The notes under the pieces were generated by a model that saw only the letters and a program-made list of their open reading frames with translations, had not been told where the DNA came from and searched no databases. DNA of 64,000 nt, taken from the NCBI RefSeq assembly GCF_037094465.1, contig NZ_CP146609.1, positions 62,001-126,000 of the forward strand, read 5' to 3'. This document shows, piece after piece, positions 19,175-27,508 of this stretch; positions within the stretch are counted from its first letter, which is position 1, and each line of letters opens with the position of its first letter. The position numbers and the translations under genes are program-made. This DNA is from Pseudodesulfovibrio sp. 5S69 (lineage in GTDB: Bacteria; Desulfobacterota; Desulfovibrionia; Desulfovibrionales; Desulfovibrionaceae).

Positions 19175-19191
19175 GGCGTATCTCCCTGCGG

Positions 19192-19953
19192 CTAGGCGCG
19201 ATACATGTGCTTGAAATTCTCGTCGTACAGCAGCGAGCGGGCCTTGCCCGCGTCTTCGCGGCCCTGGCCGGGCAGGACCAGGAACACGGTCTGGCGGGTG
19301 AAGCCGCTTTCGCGCGCGGCCTGCGCCAGCTCGGCCAGCTCGGTCTCCACGACCTGCTCGTCCGGCCAGCCCACCCGGTAGGCCATGACCACCAGGGTGG
19401 CCCCGGCCAGACCGCCGGCCAGCAGCTCCCGCTGCACGCCTTCGGGGTCGCCCGCCGAAAGATAGATGCACATGGCCGAGCCGTGGGCCGCGAGCTTGCG
19501 CAGCCCCTCGCCCTCGGGCACCGGGGTCTTGCCCTCAAGCCTCGTGAAGATCAGCGTCTGGGTCACCTCGGGCACGGTGTACGACCGCCTGGCCGCCGCC
19601 GCGGCCGCGAACCCGGCGGTCACGCCCGGCACCACCTCGTAGGAGATCCCGACCGCGTCCATGAGCGCCATCTGCTCGCGGATGGCCCCGTACAGCGACG
19701 GGTCGCCGGTGTGCACGCGGGCGACCGTCCCGCCCGAGGCCACGGTCTCGGCCATGAGCGCGTGGGTCTCCTCCAGGCTCATGGGCGCGGAATCGGCCAC
19801 CTGCGCCCCGGCCTTGGCCCCGGCCACCACCTCGGCGGGCACCAGGGACCCGGCATAGAGCACCAGGTCGGCCTCGCCGATCAGCCGCCGACCCTTGACG
19901 GTCAGCAGCTCAGGATCGCCCGGCCCGGCGCCGATGAAATACACGTCCGCCAT
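19192..19953 (-). CDS. cbiF: Cobalt-precorrin-4 C11-methyltransferase
   Basis: The 253-residue class III SAM methyltransferase of corrin synthesis has VYFIGAGPGDPELLTVKG at the N terminus, VARVHTGDPSLYGAIREQM and the YEVVPGVTAGFAAAAAA segment. The family is called CbiF in the anaerobic and CobM in the aerobic pathway. The anaerobic genes around it favour CbiF. Its ATG overlaps the exonuclease stop by 1 nt (TGATG), so translation is coupled. Confidence 0.94.
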   Translation of the reverse strand: MADVYFIGAGPGDPELLTVKGRRLIGEADLVLYAGSLVPAEVVAGAKAGAQVADSAPMSLEETHALMAETVASGGTVARVHTGDPSLYGAIREQMALMDAVGISYEVVPGVTAGFAAAAAARRSYTVPEVTQTLIFTRLEGKTPVPEGEGLRKLAAHGSAMCIYLSAGDPEGVQRELLAGGLAGATLVVMAYRVGWPDEQVVETELAELAQAARESGFTRQTVFLVLPGQGREDAGKARSLLYDENFKHMYRA

Positions 19954-20489
19954 CACAGCACCTTGCTCATGAAGCCGGGGTTGAGCCGCAGCCCGTTGAC
20001 CGCGATGAGCGCGCACGCCTCGGCGTCCGAGGCCGCGTTGTGGTGGTTCAATTCAATGCCCAGGTGCTCGCACACGCTCGGCAATTTGTTCGAGGCCAGC
20101 TCCCACGTCTTGCGGGCCAACTGCACGGTGCACAGGAACGGCTGTTCCGGCGCGATACGGCCCGATTCCCGGCAGCAGGTGTGCAGCACCGACTTGTCGA
20201 AGGCCGCGTTGTGCGCCACCAAGAAATCCGCGCCCTGGAAGTAGCCCTCCAGTTCGGGCCACAGGTCGCCGAAACTCGGCTCGTCGCACACATCCGACCA
20301 GTGGATGCCGTGCACGCGCACGCAAAACGGATTGAACCGGGCCCTGGGCGGACGGATCAGGCGGTAGTCCCGGGCCACGATCTCGCCCCGGTCCACCACC
20401 ACAATGCCCAAAGCGCACGCCGAATCCCGCTTGGGATCCGCCGTCTCGAAATCAATCGCCACAAACCGCACGTCGTCCAATGTGGGCAT
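19953..20489 (-). CDS. 3'-5' exonuclease, DnaQ-like (DEDD)
   Basis: The 178-residue protein shows exonuclease motif I in FVAIDFETADPKRDSACALG (D-x-E), motif II in FLVAHNAAFDKSVL and motif III in HNAASDAEACALIAV (H and D). It fits stand-alone DnaQ-type exonucleases or polymerase III epsilon-like proteins acting on DNA or RNA ends. The ATG at 20489 lies 5 nt after the GGAGGC end of the intergenic repeat at 20495-20600, which supplies its ribosome-binding site. A longer frame through the repeat is an artefact. Confidence 0.88.
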   Translation of the reverse strand: MPTLDDVRFVAIDFETADPKRDSACALGIVVVDRGEIVARDYRLIRPPRARFNPFCVRVHGIHWSDVCDEPSFGDLWPELEGYFQGADFLVAHNAAFDKSVLHTCCRESGRIAPEQPFLCTVQLARKTWELASNKLPSVCEHLGIELNHHNAASDAEACALIAVNGLRLNPGFMSKVL

Positions 20490-20494
20490 AAAGC

Positions 20495-20600
20495 GCCTCC
20501 GGCGGCCGGGAAGGGAAGGAAAACCCTTTGAAAGGGTTCTTCCTTCCCTTCCGGACTCCATCCCTCCTTTCCAAACTTTTTATCGCCGCCTTCGGCGGGG
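20495..20600 (-). repeat. Intergenic repeat copy A, exonuclease leader
   Basis: Reading on the minus strand: CCGCCGAAGGCGGC, the AAAAAGTTTGG block, a purine-rich stretch, a long hairpin with arms GGAAGGGAAGGAA and TTCCTTCCCTTCC around ACCCTTTCAAAGGGT, then GGCCGCCGGAGGC. GGAGG serves as Shine-Dalgarno for the gene starting at 20489. Confidence 0.88.
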
Positions 20601-20670
20601 AGGGTTACGGGGATGGGTTACGTCTTATCAGGTTGCTACAAAACATCTTTCAAACCGCTCCCGCACGCAC

Positions 20671-20745
20671 CCGCGAAGCGGCGCCAAAAAGCTCGGAGGG
20701 GATCCAGGGCAACCCTTTCAAGGGTTCCCCCTGGCCGCCGGAGGC
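20671..20745 (+). repeat. Intergenic repeat copy B, at the purN 3' end
   Basis: This copy has the opposite orientation to copy A: CGCGAAGCGGCG, CAAAAAGCTCGG, hairpin CCAGGG..CCCTGG around AACCCTTTCAAGGGTT, then GGCCGCCGGAGGC abutting the purN stop codon (TCA on the plus strand at 20747-20749). With copy A it forms a tail-to-tail pair filling the purN-exonuclease gap. Confidence 0.85.
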
Positions 20746-20746
20746 A

Positions 20747-21451
20747 TCAAAAACCTTCTTCCAGCGGCGGCCAGACCAGGGCCTGGGTGTCCACGTCCAC
20801 GTCGGCCGTGGGTTGCATGGCCAGATTTCGGCTGGCCGGTTTGAGGTGCACGAACCGGCCGCGCTGCTCCAGGCGTCCTTCGGCCAGCCATTGCAGGGCC
20901 TGGGGGTAAATGCGGTGTTCCAGCTTGAGGATGCGCGCGCCGAGCGCGTCGCCGCCCTCCCCCGGCTGGCACGGCACGGCGGCCTGCATGATGACCGGGC
21001 CGTGGTCCATCTGTTCATCCACGAAATGCACGGTGCAGCCGGAGATCTTGACCCCGTAGTCCGCGGCGTCGGCCTGGCCGTGCACGCCGGGGAAGCTCGG
21101 CAGCAGGGCCGGGTGAATGTTGACCACGCGCCCCCGGAACGGTTCGAGGAAGACCGGGGTGACGATGCGCATGAACCCGGCCATGACCACCGCGCCCGTC
21201 TCGTTCACGCCCGATTCGCGGATAGCCCGGACCATCTCCTCGTCGAAGGCCTCGCGTGACGGGAATTCCGTGTGCAGCAGTACGCGGGTGGGAATGTGGT
21301 GGTTGCGCGCCCGGATCAGACCGTGGGAGTCTTCCCTGTTGGACACGACCACCTTGATCTCGGCGTCGAGCATGCCCGCTTCGATGCGGTCGATGATGGA
21401 TTGCAGGTTGGACCCGCCCCCGGACACGAGGACGGCGATGGGCATTGCCAT
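20747..21451 (-). CDS. purN: Phosphoribosylglycinamide formyltransferase
   Basis: PurN transfers a formyl group from 10-formyl-THF to GAR in purine synthesis. Motifs are IAVLVSGGGSNLQSIID at the N terminus, MRIVTPVFL, the catalytic-histidine stretch VVNIHPALLPSFPGVHG, and GCTVHFVDEQMDHGPVI. The protein has 234 residues, slightly longer than usual because of a C-terminal tail (LKPASRNLAMQPTADVDV). AGGGAG lies before the ATG at 21451. An ATG 6 nt later is also possible. Confidence 0.94.
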   Translation of the reverse strand: MAMPIAVLVSGGGSNLQSIIDRIEAGMLDAEIKVVVSNREDSHGLIRARNHHIPTRVLLHTEFPSREAFDEEMVRAIRESGVNETGAVVMAGFMRIVTPVFLEPFRGRVVNIHPALLPSFPGVHGQADAADYGVKISGCTVHFVDEQMDHGPVIMQAAVPCQPGEGGDALGARILKLEHRIYPQALQWLAEGRLEQRGRFVHLKPASRNLAMQPTADVDVDTQALVWPPLEEGF

Positions 21452-21554
21452 GGGTGCTCCCTTGAATGGTTGAAAAAGGCGGGGGTCGCCCCGTCCCCGA
21501 ACTTGGCCCAAAGCGCGCCCTTTTTCAAGGGCGTATTTCCGTTCCGGGCCTGCA

Positions 21555-21583
21555 TTGCCTTTTCGGAAGGCGCTCCGTATATT
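21555..21583 (+). promoter_or_regulatory. Sigma-70-type promoter of the solute-binding protein gene
   Basis: TTGCCT (21555-21560), a 17-nt spacer and TATATT (21578-21583) make a good match. Transcription would start near 21590, about 30 nt before the ATG at 21620. Confidence 0.65.
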
Positions 21584-21619
21584 GTGTCGAATCAAGCCTA
21601 TTACCCAAGGGATAAACCC

Positions 21620-22360
21620 ATGTATCGGCTGTGCACGCTGCTCATCCTGTTCCTGTTGCTCGGTCCCGGTCCGGCCGGAGCCGCGGACGTGCGCGTCATC
21701 ACCGAGAACAACCCGCCCCTGAACTTTGCCGGGACGGGCGGGCCCTCCGGCCTGGCCACCGACCTGTTCCTGCTCATGGCAGGCCGGGCCGGGCTCAAGG
21801 TGGCTCGCAAGGACATCCAGGTCTGGCCGAGGGCGCGCGGGTACCGGGAGATACAGGAGAAGAGCGACGTCATCCTCTATGCCATGGCCAGGACCGCCGC
21901 GCGCGAAAAGCTGTTCCGCTGGATCGGCCCGATCATGCCCCTGCACACCAGCCTCTTCGCCCTGAAATCCCGAGGCATCGTCATCAAGGACCCGGTCAAG
22001 GGGGCCTGGGAATATCGGTACGGGACCATCCGGTCCAGCGCCTCGGAACAGGAGCTCATCCGCCTGGGCGTGCCCCCGCACCGGCTGGAATCGGTCCACG
22101 ACCGCACCCTGAACATCCGCAAACTCCTCCTGGGGCACATCGACATCATGGTGGCCAACGAACCGGCCACCTTCTACTCCATCCGCCGGATGGACCTGAA
22201 CCCGGACGACTTCGAACCCGTCTACCGGCTGATGAGCTCCAACCTCTACTACGCCGCCAGCCGGGACCTGGACCCGGCCCTTGTGCTCCGTCTCCAGTCC
22301 GCCCTGGACGGACTCAAGGCCGACGGCACCGCCGCGCGGATCATCGAAAGCTACCGCTAG
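21620..22360 (+). CDS. Family 3 extracellular solute-binding protein (second, short)
   Basis: The 246-residue protein has a clear signal peptide (YRLCTLLILFLLLGPGPAGA, cleavage near GAADV). The mature domain starts VRVITENNPPLNF and shows GLATDLFLLMAGRAGL and IMVANEPATFYSIRRM, the pattern of amino-acid type binding proteins. No permease or ATPase is adjacent. The start is set by the signal peptide and by AAGG before the ATG. It is divergent from purN and has its own promoter. Confidence 0.85.
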   Translation: MYRLCTLLILFLLLGPGPAGAADVRVITENNPPLNFAGTGGPSGLATDLFLLMAGRAGLKVARKDIQVWPRARGYREIQEKSDVILYAMARTAAREKLFRWIGPIMPLHTSLFALKSRGIVIKDPVKGAWEYRYGTIRSSASEQELIRLGVPPHRLESVHDRTLNIRKLLLGHIDIMVANEPATFYSIRRMDLNPDDFEPVYRLMSSNLYYAASRDLDPALVLRLQSALDGLKADGTAARIIESYR

Positions 22361-22530
22361 CCCCACCCGACCCGCCGGTATTTTTTCGGCGTTCCATGCG
22401 ATATTCGCCACCGGACGGTGGCATGGACATCCGGGATATGGTATAGAATGACATTATCAATAAAAGAGCGGCGTTTTCGACGGCGCGACGCCCGGCGCGG
22501 ACGCTCCTCGCATATCCAAGGAGAACATCG

Positions 22531-22860
22531 ATGGCAGGCAAATTCGAACGCAAGCAGGCAAAGGACGAGCAGTGGATGTTCAACCTCAAGGCGGGCAACG
22601 GCCAGGTCATCCTGACCAGCGAGCTCTACACCACCAAGGCGGCCTGCAACAACGGCATCGCCAGCGTGCAGGCCAACAGCCCGCTCGACGAGCGCTACGA
22701 ACGCAAGGAGTCCAAGAGAGGCGAGCCCTATTTCGTGCTCAAGGCCGCGAACCACCAGATCATCGGCAAGAGCGAGATGTATTCCTCCAACGCGGCCATG
22801 GAGAACGGCATCGAGTCGGTCAAGACCAACGGCTCGACCGAGGTCATCGAGGACGTCTAG
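22531..22860 (+). CDS. YegP family protein with two DUF1508 repeats
   Basis: The 109-residue protein consists of two repeats of about 45 residues: FNLKAGNGQVILTSELYTTKAA... and FVLKAANHQIIGKSEMYSSNAA..., each with the GNGQVI/NHQIIGKSE pattern and ending in NGIASV or NGIESV. This is the YegP (UPF0339) architecture. The function is unknown. AAGGAG precedes the ATG. Transcription likely ends at the strong hairpin 20 nt after the stop. Confidence 0.92.
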   Translation: MAGKFERKQAKDEQWMFNLKAGNGQVILTSELYTTKAACNNGIASVQANSPLDERYERKESKRGEPYFVLKAANHQIIGKSEMYSSNAAMENGIESVKTNGSTEVIEDV

Positions 22861-22877
22861 CCCTGGTCCCGGCAACG

Positions 22878-22917
22878 AAAAAGGCCCGGTGCGCAATCCT
22901 GCGCGCCGGGCCTTTTT
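22878..22917. terminator. Bidirectional terminator between yegP and cobA-hemD
   Basis: AAGGCCCGGTGCGCA and TGCGCGCCGGGCCTT pair around ATCC to give a 15-bp stem with one imperfect pair. A residues precede it and TTTTTT follows, so it can act on both convergent transcripts. Confidence 0.88.
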
Positions 22918-22935
22918 TCGTATCTTGATGCGGGC

Positions 22936-24453
22936 CTATTTTGCGGCCGTCGCGTCCTGGATGAGTGCGTCCACCAGGCCGGGGATGGTGTAGTCCTCGG
23001 GCTCGATGGCCGGGGTCAGGCCGAATTTGCGGACCGTATCCGAGGTGACCGGGCCGATGGAGGCGATCTTCACGTCCGGATAATTTTTGAAGGCGTCCGC
23101 CGGGACCAGTTCGAAGAAGTTCTCCACCGTGCTCGACGAGGTGAAGGTCACGTAGCGGATGTCGCCCGCGCCGAGCGCTTCCATGATCTCGTCGCCCGAG
23201 GCCTGGCCCAGCCGGGTCTCGTAGACCGGCAGGACCGTGACCTTGCAGCCCGCCGCCTTGAGCTCGCGGGGCAGGACCTCTCTGGCCACCTTGGCGCGGG
23301 GGATGAGCACGTCCGAACCGGCGATGCCGCGTTCGAGCAGTCCCTTGACCACGTGCTCGGCCACGTATTTCTCGGGGATGAAGTCCGGCTCGATGCCCCG
23401 GGCGCGCAGTTCGTCCGCCGTGGCCGGGCCGATGGCCGCGATCTGCATGCCGCCGAAGATGCGTGCGTCCAGGCCGATGGCCCGAAGCTGTTGCCAGAAA
23501 TGCTTGACGCCGTTGACCGAGGTGAACACCACCCACTGGTACCGGGCCAGTTGCAGGATGGCGGTCTCGACCTCGGCATAGTCGTCGAGCGGCTCCACCG
23601 AGATGGTCGGGAACTCGCGCACGCACGCGCCCTGCTCGCGCAGGACGCCCACCAGGCCCGAGGCCTGCTCGCGAGCGCGGGTGACGATCACGCCCCGGCC
23701 GAGCATGGGCTTCTTCTCGAACCAGCCGAGCTTGTCGTGCAGGCTGCACACGCCGCCCACGATGATGATGGACGGGGCCTTCCACTGCCGGGCCTCGGCC
23801 TCTTCGGCCACGTGCTCCAGGTCGGACACAAACGAGGTCTGGTTGCAGCGCGTGCCCCAGCGCACCAAGGCAACCGGGGTATCGGCGGCGCGGCCGTTGT
23901 CCATGAGATTTTTGGCGATCATGGGCAGATTGCCCACGCCCATATAAAAGACCAGGGTGGAGGTGGACTGCCCGTACACGGCCCAGTTGTGGCCGGACTC
24001 GGATTTGGTCGGGTCCTCGTGCCCGGTGATGAAGCAGACGCTGGTGGTGTGGTCGCGGTGGGTCACCGGGATGCCCGCGTACGCGGCGGCGGCCACGCCC
24101 GCGGTGATGCCGGGCACCACCTCGAAGTCGATGCCCGCCTCAACGAGTTCCTCGCCTTCCTCCCCGCCGCGCCCGAACACGTACGGGTCGCCGCCCTTGA
24201 GGCGGCAGATGACCTTGCCGGACTTGGCCTTTTCGACGATCAGGCCGTTGATCTGGTCCTGGGGCAGGGTGTGGTCGCCGCCCTTCTTGCCCACGTACAG
24301 GATTTCGCAGTCCGGCTTGCACCACTTCAGAAATTCGGCGTTGGCCAGATAGTCGTAGATCATCACGTCGCACGACTCGATGATCTCCTTGGCCCGCAGG
24401 GTGAGCATGCCCGGATCGCCCGGCCCGGCTCCGACGAGAAATACGTTTGCCAT
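22936..24453 (-). CDS. cobA-hemD: Uroporphyrinogen-III C-methyltransferase / uroporphyrinogen-III synthase fusion
   Basis: The 505-residue bifunctional enzyme makes uroporphyrinogen III and methylates it to precorrin-2, the branch point to siroheme, haem (Ahb route) and cobalamin. Residues 1 to about 245 are the SAM methyltransferase: VFLVGAGPGDPGMLTLRA, KGGDPYVFGRGGEE and VVPGITAGVAAAAYAGIPVTHR. The rest is HemD: VIVTRAREQASGLVG, FTSVNGV and FTSSSTVENFFEL. The ATG at 24453 lies 7 nt after the GGAGGC end of an intergenic repeat. Confidence 0.96.
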   Translation of the reverse strand: MANVFLVGAGPGDPGMLTLRAKEIIESCDVMIYDYLANAEFLKWCKPDCEILYVGKKGGDHTLPQDQINGLIVEKAKSGKVICRLKGGDPYVFGRGGEEGEELVEAGIDFEVVPGITAGVAAAAYAGIPVTHRDHTTSVCFITGHEDPTKSESGHNWAVYGQSTSTLVFYMGVGNLPMIAKNLMDNGRAADTPVALVRWGTRCNQTSFVSDLEHVAEEAEARQWKAPSIIIVGGVCSLHDKLGWFEKKPMLGRGVIVTRAREQASGLVGVLREQGACVREFPTISVEPLDDYAEVETAILQLARYQWVVFTSVNGVKHFWQQLRAIGLDARIFGGMQIAAIGPATADELRARGIEPDFIPEKYVAEHVVKGLLERGIAGSDVLIPRAKVAREVLPRELKAAGCKVTVLPVYETRLGQASGDEIMEALGAGDIRYVTFTSSSTVENFFELVPADAFKNYPDVKIASIGPVTSDTVRKFGLTPAIEPEDYTIPGLVDALIQDATAAK

Positions 24454-24460
24454 AAGATTT

Positions 24461-24527
24461 GCCTCCGGCGGCCAGGGAACCTTTTGAAAAAGGTTCCCTG
24501 GACCCTCCAAAACTTTTTATCGCGGCG
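24461..24527 (-). repeat. Intergenic repeat copy C, cobA-hemD leader
   Basis: On the minus strand: GCGATAAAAAGTTTTGGAGG, hairpin CCAGGGAACCTTTT / AAAAGGTTCCCTGG, then CCGCCGGAGGC, which supplies the Shine-Dalgarno of the gene starting at 24453. The 5' GC hairpin seen in other copies is altered here (CTGCGCCGCG). Confidence 0.87.
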
Positions 24528-24593
24528 CAGGCCGGTCGTGCGGAATCGTTACCGCTGCATGCGCCGATTGGGGCCTGTTCTTTGCCCTGGATG

Positions 24594-27260
24594 TTACCCC
24601 ATCACCGACTCAAGGCGCGCCTTGAGCTGGGTCAGCTTGGTCTTTTCCTCTTCCATTTCGGCGAGCTTCTTCTTCTCGCCCTCGACCACCTCGGCCGGGG
24701 CGTTGTTCACGAAGCCGGGGTTCTTGAGCTTGCCGGCCACGCCCTTCATGGTCTTTTCGAGCTTGCCCAGGTTCTTGTCCAGGCGGGCCAGTTCGGCGTC
24801 GAAGTCGACCACGCCTTCCAGCGGCACGGACAGCTCGTTGCCCTGGACCACGGCCGCGCCCGAGGCCTTGGGAGCCTTGACGTCCGGGCCGATGGTCACG
24901 TTGTCGATGCGGGCCAGGGCCTGGATCAAGCCGAGGTTGGCCTCCAGCACGGCCTTGTCCGCGTCGCTCACGGTCCGGATCAGCAGGTCGAGCTTCTTGG
25001 CCGGTTCGATGAGCAGTTCGGTGCGGATGTTCCGAGTGCCGGAGACCACGCCCATGAACAGCTCCATCTCGGCCACGGCCTCGTCGTCCAGGCAGTCCGG
25101 CCGCTTCTCGGGGAACGGCAGGGTGGCGATATCCTCGCTGCGCTCATCGCCCGCGGGCCTCGGCAGGACGTTCCAGATCTCCTGGGTGATGAACGGGGTC
25201 ACCGGGTGGAGCAGGATCATGGTCTCGGACAGCACGGTCCACAACACGCGCTGGGTGGCGGCCTTGGCCTGCTCGTCTTCACCATAGAGCGCGGGTTTGA
25301 TCATCTCCAGGTACCAGTCGCAGAACTCGGACCAGATGAACTTGTAGAGCGTCTGGGCGATCTCGTTGAAGCGGTACTCCTCGGTGGCCCGGGCGATGGC
25401 TTCCTTGACCTCCTCCAGCCGATGGAGAATCCAACGGTTGGCCAGGTCGTCGGCCGCGTGCACGTCCGCGTCCGGAATCTCGTCGGGCAGGTTCATCATG
25501 GCGAACCGCGTGGCGTTCCAGACCTTGTTCATAAAATGCTTGTAGCCCTCGATGCGCTGCTCCGAGAGCTTGATGTCCCGGCCCATGGCCGCGAAGCTGG
25601 TCAGGGTGAAGCGCAGGGCGTCGGCCCCGTACTTCCCGATCATGTCCAGCGGGTCGATGACGTTGCCCGTGGACTTGGACATCTTTTTGCCCTGCTCGTC
25701 GCGCACCAGGGCGTGGATGTAGACGTGCCTGAACGGAATCTCCTCCATGAACTGGAGGCCCATCATCATCATGCGCGCCACCCAGAAGAACAGGATGTCG
25801 AAGCCGGTGACCAGGCAGGAGGTCGGGTAGTACTTGGCCAGCTCTTTCGTGTCGTCGGGCCAGCCCATGGTCGAGAACGGCCACAGGGCCGAGGAGAACC
25901 AGGTGTCCAGCACGTCCTCGTCCTGGACCAGCCTGGAGGAGCCGCACTTGGTGCACTTGGTCGGATCTTCCTTGGCCACGATGAGCTCGCCGCACTCCTC
26001 GCAGGTCCAGGCCGGGATGCGGTGGCCCCACCAGATCTGGCGGGAGATGCACCAGTCGCGGATCTCGTCCAGCCACTGGTAGTAGGTCTTGGTCCAGTGC
26101 TCCGGGAAGATCTGGGTTTCGGCCGGCACGGCGGCGCGGGCCTTTTCGGCCAGCGGCTTCATGGACACGAACCACTGGGTCGAAACGTGGGGCTCAATGG
26201 TCGATTTGCAGCGGTAGCAGACGCCCACCGAGTGGTCGTGGTCCACGATCTCGCCGAGCAGCCCTTCGGCTTCCAGGTCTTCGAGGACCACCTTGCGCGC
26301 CTCGGTCACGGACAGGCCCCGGTACTTCTCGGGCGCGTTCTCGTTGACGATGCCCTGCTCGTCCAGGATGGAGATGACCTCCAGGTTGTGCCTGCGGCCG
26401 ATCTCCCAGTCGTTCATGTCGTGGGCCGGGGTGACCTTGAGGCAGCCGGTGCCGAACTCCACGTCCACGTAGGAATCGCCGATGATCGGCAGTTCGCGGC
26501 CGACCAGGGGCAGGATGGCGGTCTTGCCGATGTACTTGTTGAACCGCTCGTCTTCCGGGTTCACGGCAATGGCCGAGTCGGCCAGCATGGTCTCGGGCCG
26601 GGTGGTGGCCACGATCAGATGGCCGGAGCCGTCGGCCAGGGGATATTTGACGTGGTGCAGCTTGCCCGGCTTGGCCTCGTGTTCGACCTCGTCGTCGGCC
26701 AGGGCGGTGTGGCAGCGGTTGCACCAGTTGATGATGTAGTCGCCCTTGTAGATCAGTCCCTGCTCGAACAGGGAGACGAAGACCTCGCGCACGGCCTTGG
26801 CCCGCTGCTCGTCAAAGGTGAAACACTCGCGGGTCCAGTCCACGGAAGCGCCCATGCGCCGGATCTGGCTGAGGATGTGGTCGCCCTTCTCCTTTTTCCA
26901 CTCCCAGACGCGCTCGATGAACTTTTCGCGCCCCAGGTCGTCGCGGGTCAACCCCTCTTCCTTCAACTGCCGTTCGACCACGTTCTGGGTGGCGATGCCC
27001 GCGTGGTCCGTGCCCGGCACCCACAGGACGTTCTTGCCCTGCTGGCGGTTGAAGCGGCAGAGGATGTCCTGGAGCGTCAGGTTCAGGGCGTGGCCCATGT
27101 GCAGGACGCCGGTGACGTTGGGCGGCGGGATGACGATGGAATAGGCGTCGCCCGGACCGTCGGGGTCCGGGGTGAAGGTCTCGCTCTGTTCCCAGTGGGT
27201 CTCCCACTTCTCTTCCACATCCCACGGTTCGTAGGCTTTGGCTAACTCTTTCCGGGCCAT
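24594..27260 (-). CDS. valS: Valyl-tRNA synthetase
   Basis: The 888-residue class I aminoacyl-tRNA synthetase charges tRNA-Val. Motifs are PPPNVTGVLHMGHALN (HIGH motif as HMGH, residues 54-57), WVPGTDHAGIATQ (61-85 region), the editing domain from about 180, and KKMSKSTGNVIDP (KMSKS at about 524). A C-terminal coiled-coil arm follows (LARLDKNLGKLEKTMKG, KKKLAEMEEEKTKL). A zinc-like CxxC pair occurs in the insert (TCEECGE, CTKCGSS). Its ATG at 27260 uses the GGAGGC of repeat copy D. Confidence 0.98.
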   Translation of the reverse strand: MARKELAKAYEPWDVEEKWETHWEQSETFTPDPDGPGDAYSIVIPPPNVTGVLHMGHALNLTLQDILCRFNRQQGKNVLWVPGTDHAGIATQNVVERQLKEEGLTRDDLGREKFIERVWEWKKEKGDHILSQIRRMGASVDWTRECFTFDEQRAKAVREVFVSLFEQGLIYKGDYIINWCNRCHTALADDEVEHEAKPGKLHHVKYPLADGSGHLIVATTRPETMLADSAIAVNPEDERFNKYIGKTAILPLVGRELPIIGDSYVDVEFGTGCLKVTPAHDMNDWEIGRRHNLEVISILDEQGIVNENAPEKYRGLSVTEARKVVLEDLEAEGLLGEIVDHDHSVGVCYRCKSTIEPHVSTQWFVSMKPLAEKARAAVPAETQIFPEHWTKTYYQWLDEIRDWCISRQIWWGHRIPAWTCEECGELIVAKEDPTKCTKCGSSRLVQDEDVLDTWFSSALWPFSTMGWPDDTKELAKYYPTSCLVTGFDILFFWVARMMMMGLQFMEEIPFRHVYIHALVRDEQGKKMSKSTGNVIDPLDMIGKYGADALRFTLTSFAAMGRDIKLSEQRIEGYKHFMNKVWNATRFAMMNLPDEIPDADVHAADDLANRWILHRLEEVKEAIARATEEYRFNEIAQTLYKFIWSEFCDWYLEMIKPALYGEDEQAKAATQRVLWTVLSETMILLHPVTPFITQEIWNVLPRPAGDERSEDIATLPFPEKRPDCLDDEAVAEMELFMGVVSGTRNIRTELLIEPAKKLDLLIRTVSDADKAVLEANLGLIQALARIDNVTIGPDVKAPKASGAAVVQGNELSVPLEGVVDFDAELARLDKNLGKLEKTMKGVAGKLKNPGFVNNAPAEVVEGEKKKLAEMEEEKTKLTQLKARLESVMG

Positions 27261-27266
27261 GTGTGT

Positions 27267-27376
27267 GCCTCCGGCGGCCGGGAAGAGGAGAGGAAACCCT
27301 TTGAAAGGGACTTTCCCTCTCCCTCCCCGGACCCCATCCCTCTTCCTTCCTAAACTTTTCGTGCCGCTTTCGGCGG
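27267..27376 (-). repeat. Intergenic repeat copy D, valS leader
   Basis: On the minus strand: TCCGCCGAAAGCGGCACG, AAAAGTTTAGG, a purine-rich stretch, an imperfect hairpin closed by CCGGGG and CTTCCCGG around TCCCTTTCAAAGGG, then GGCCGCCGGAGGC 6 nt before the valS ATG. Confidence 0.87.
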
Positions 27377-27508
27377 AGTCCGGATCTCTTGCGGGGGGTC
27401 TGGTTCTTATTGGGGCGGTGTCGAAAACACCGTAGTATCATTCCATTTTTCTTGCGGTCAACAGCCTCGCTTGATAGCGTCGGCCTACACTTGTCAAGAG
27501 CGCCGCAT

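Noticed and set aside
19207..20244. Plus-strand frame opposite cbiF and the exonuclease
   Set aside because: It is antisense to two genes with intact catalytic motifs and shows shadow-type composition.
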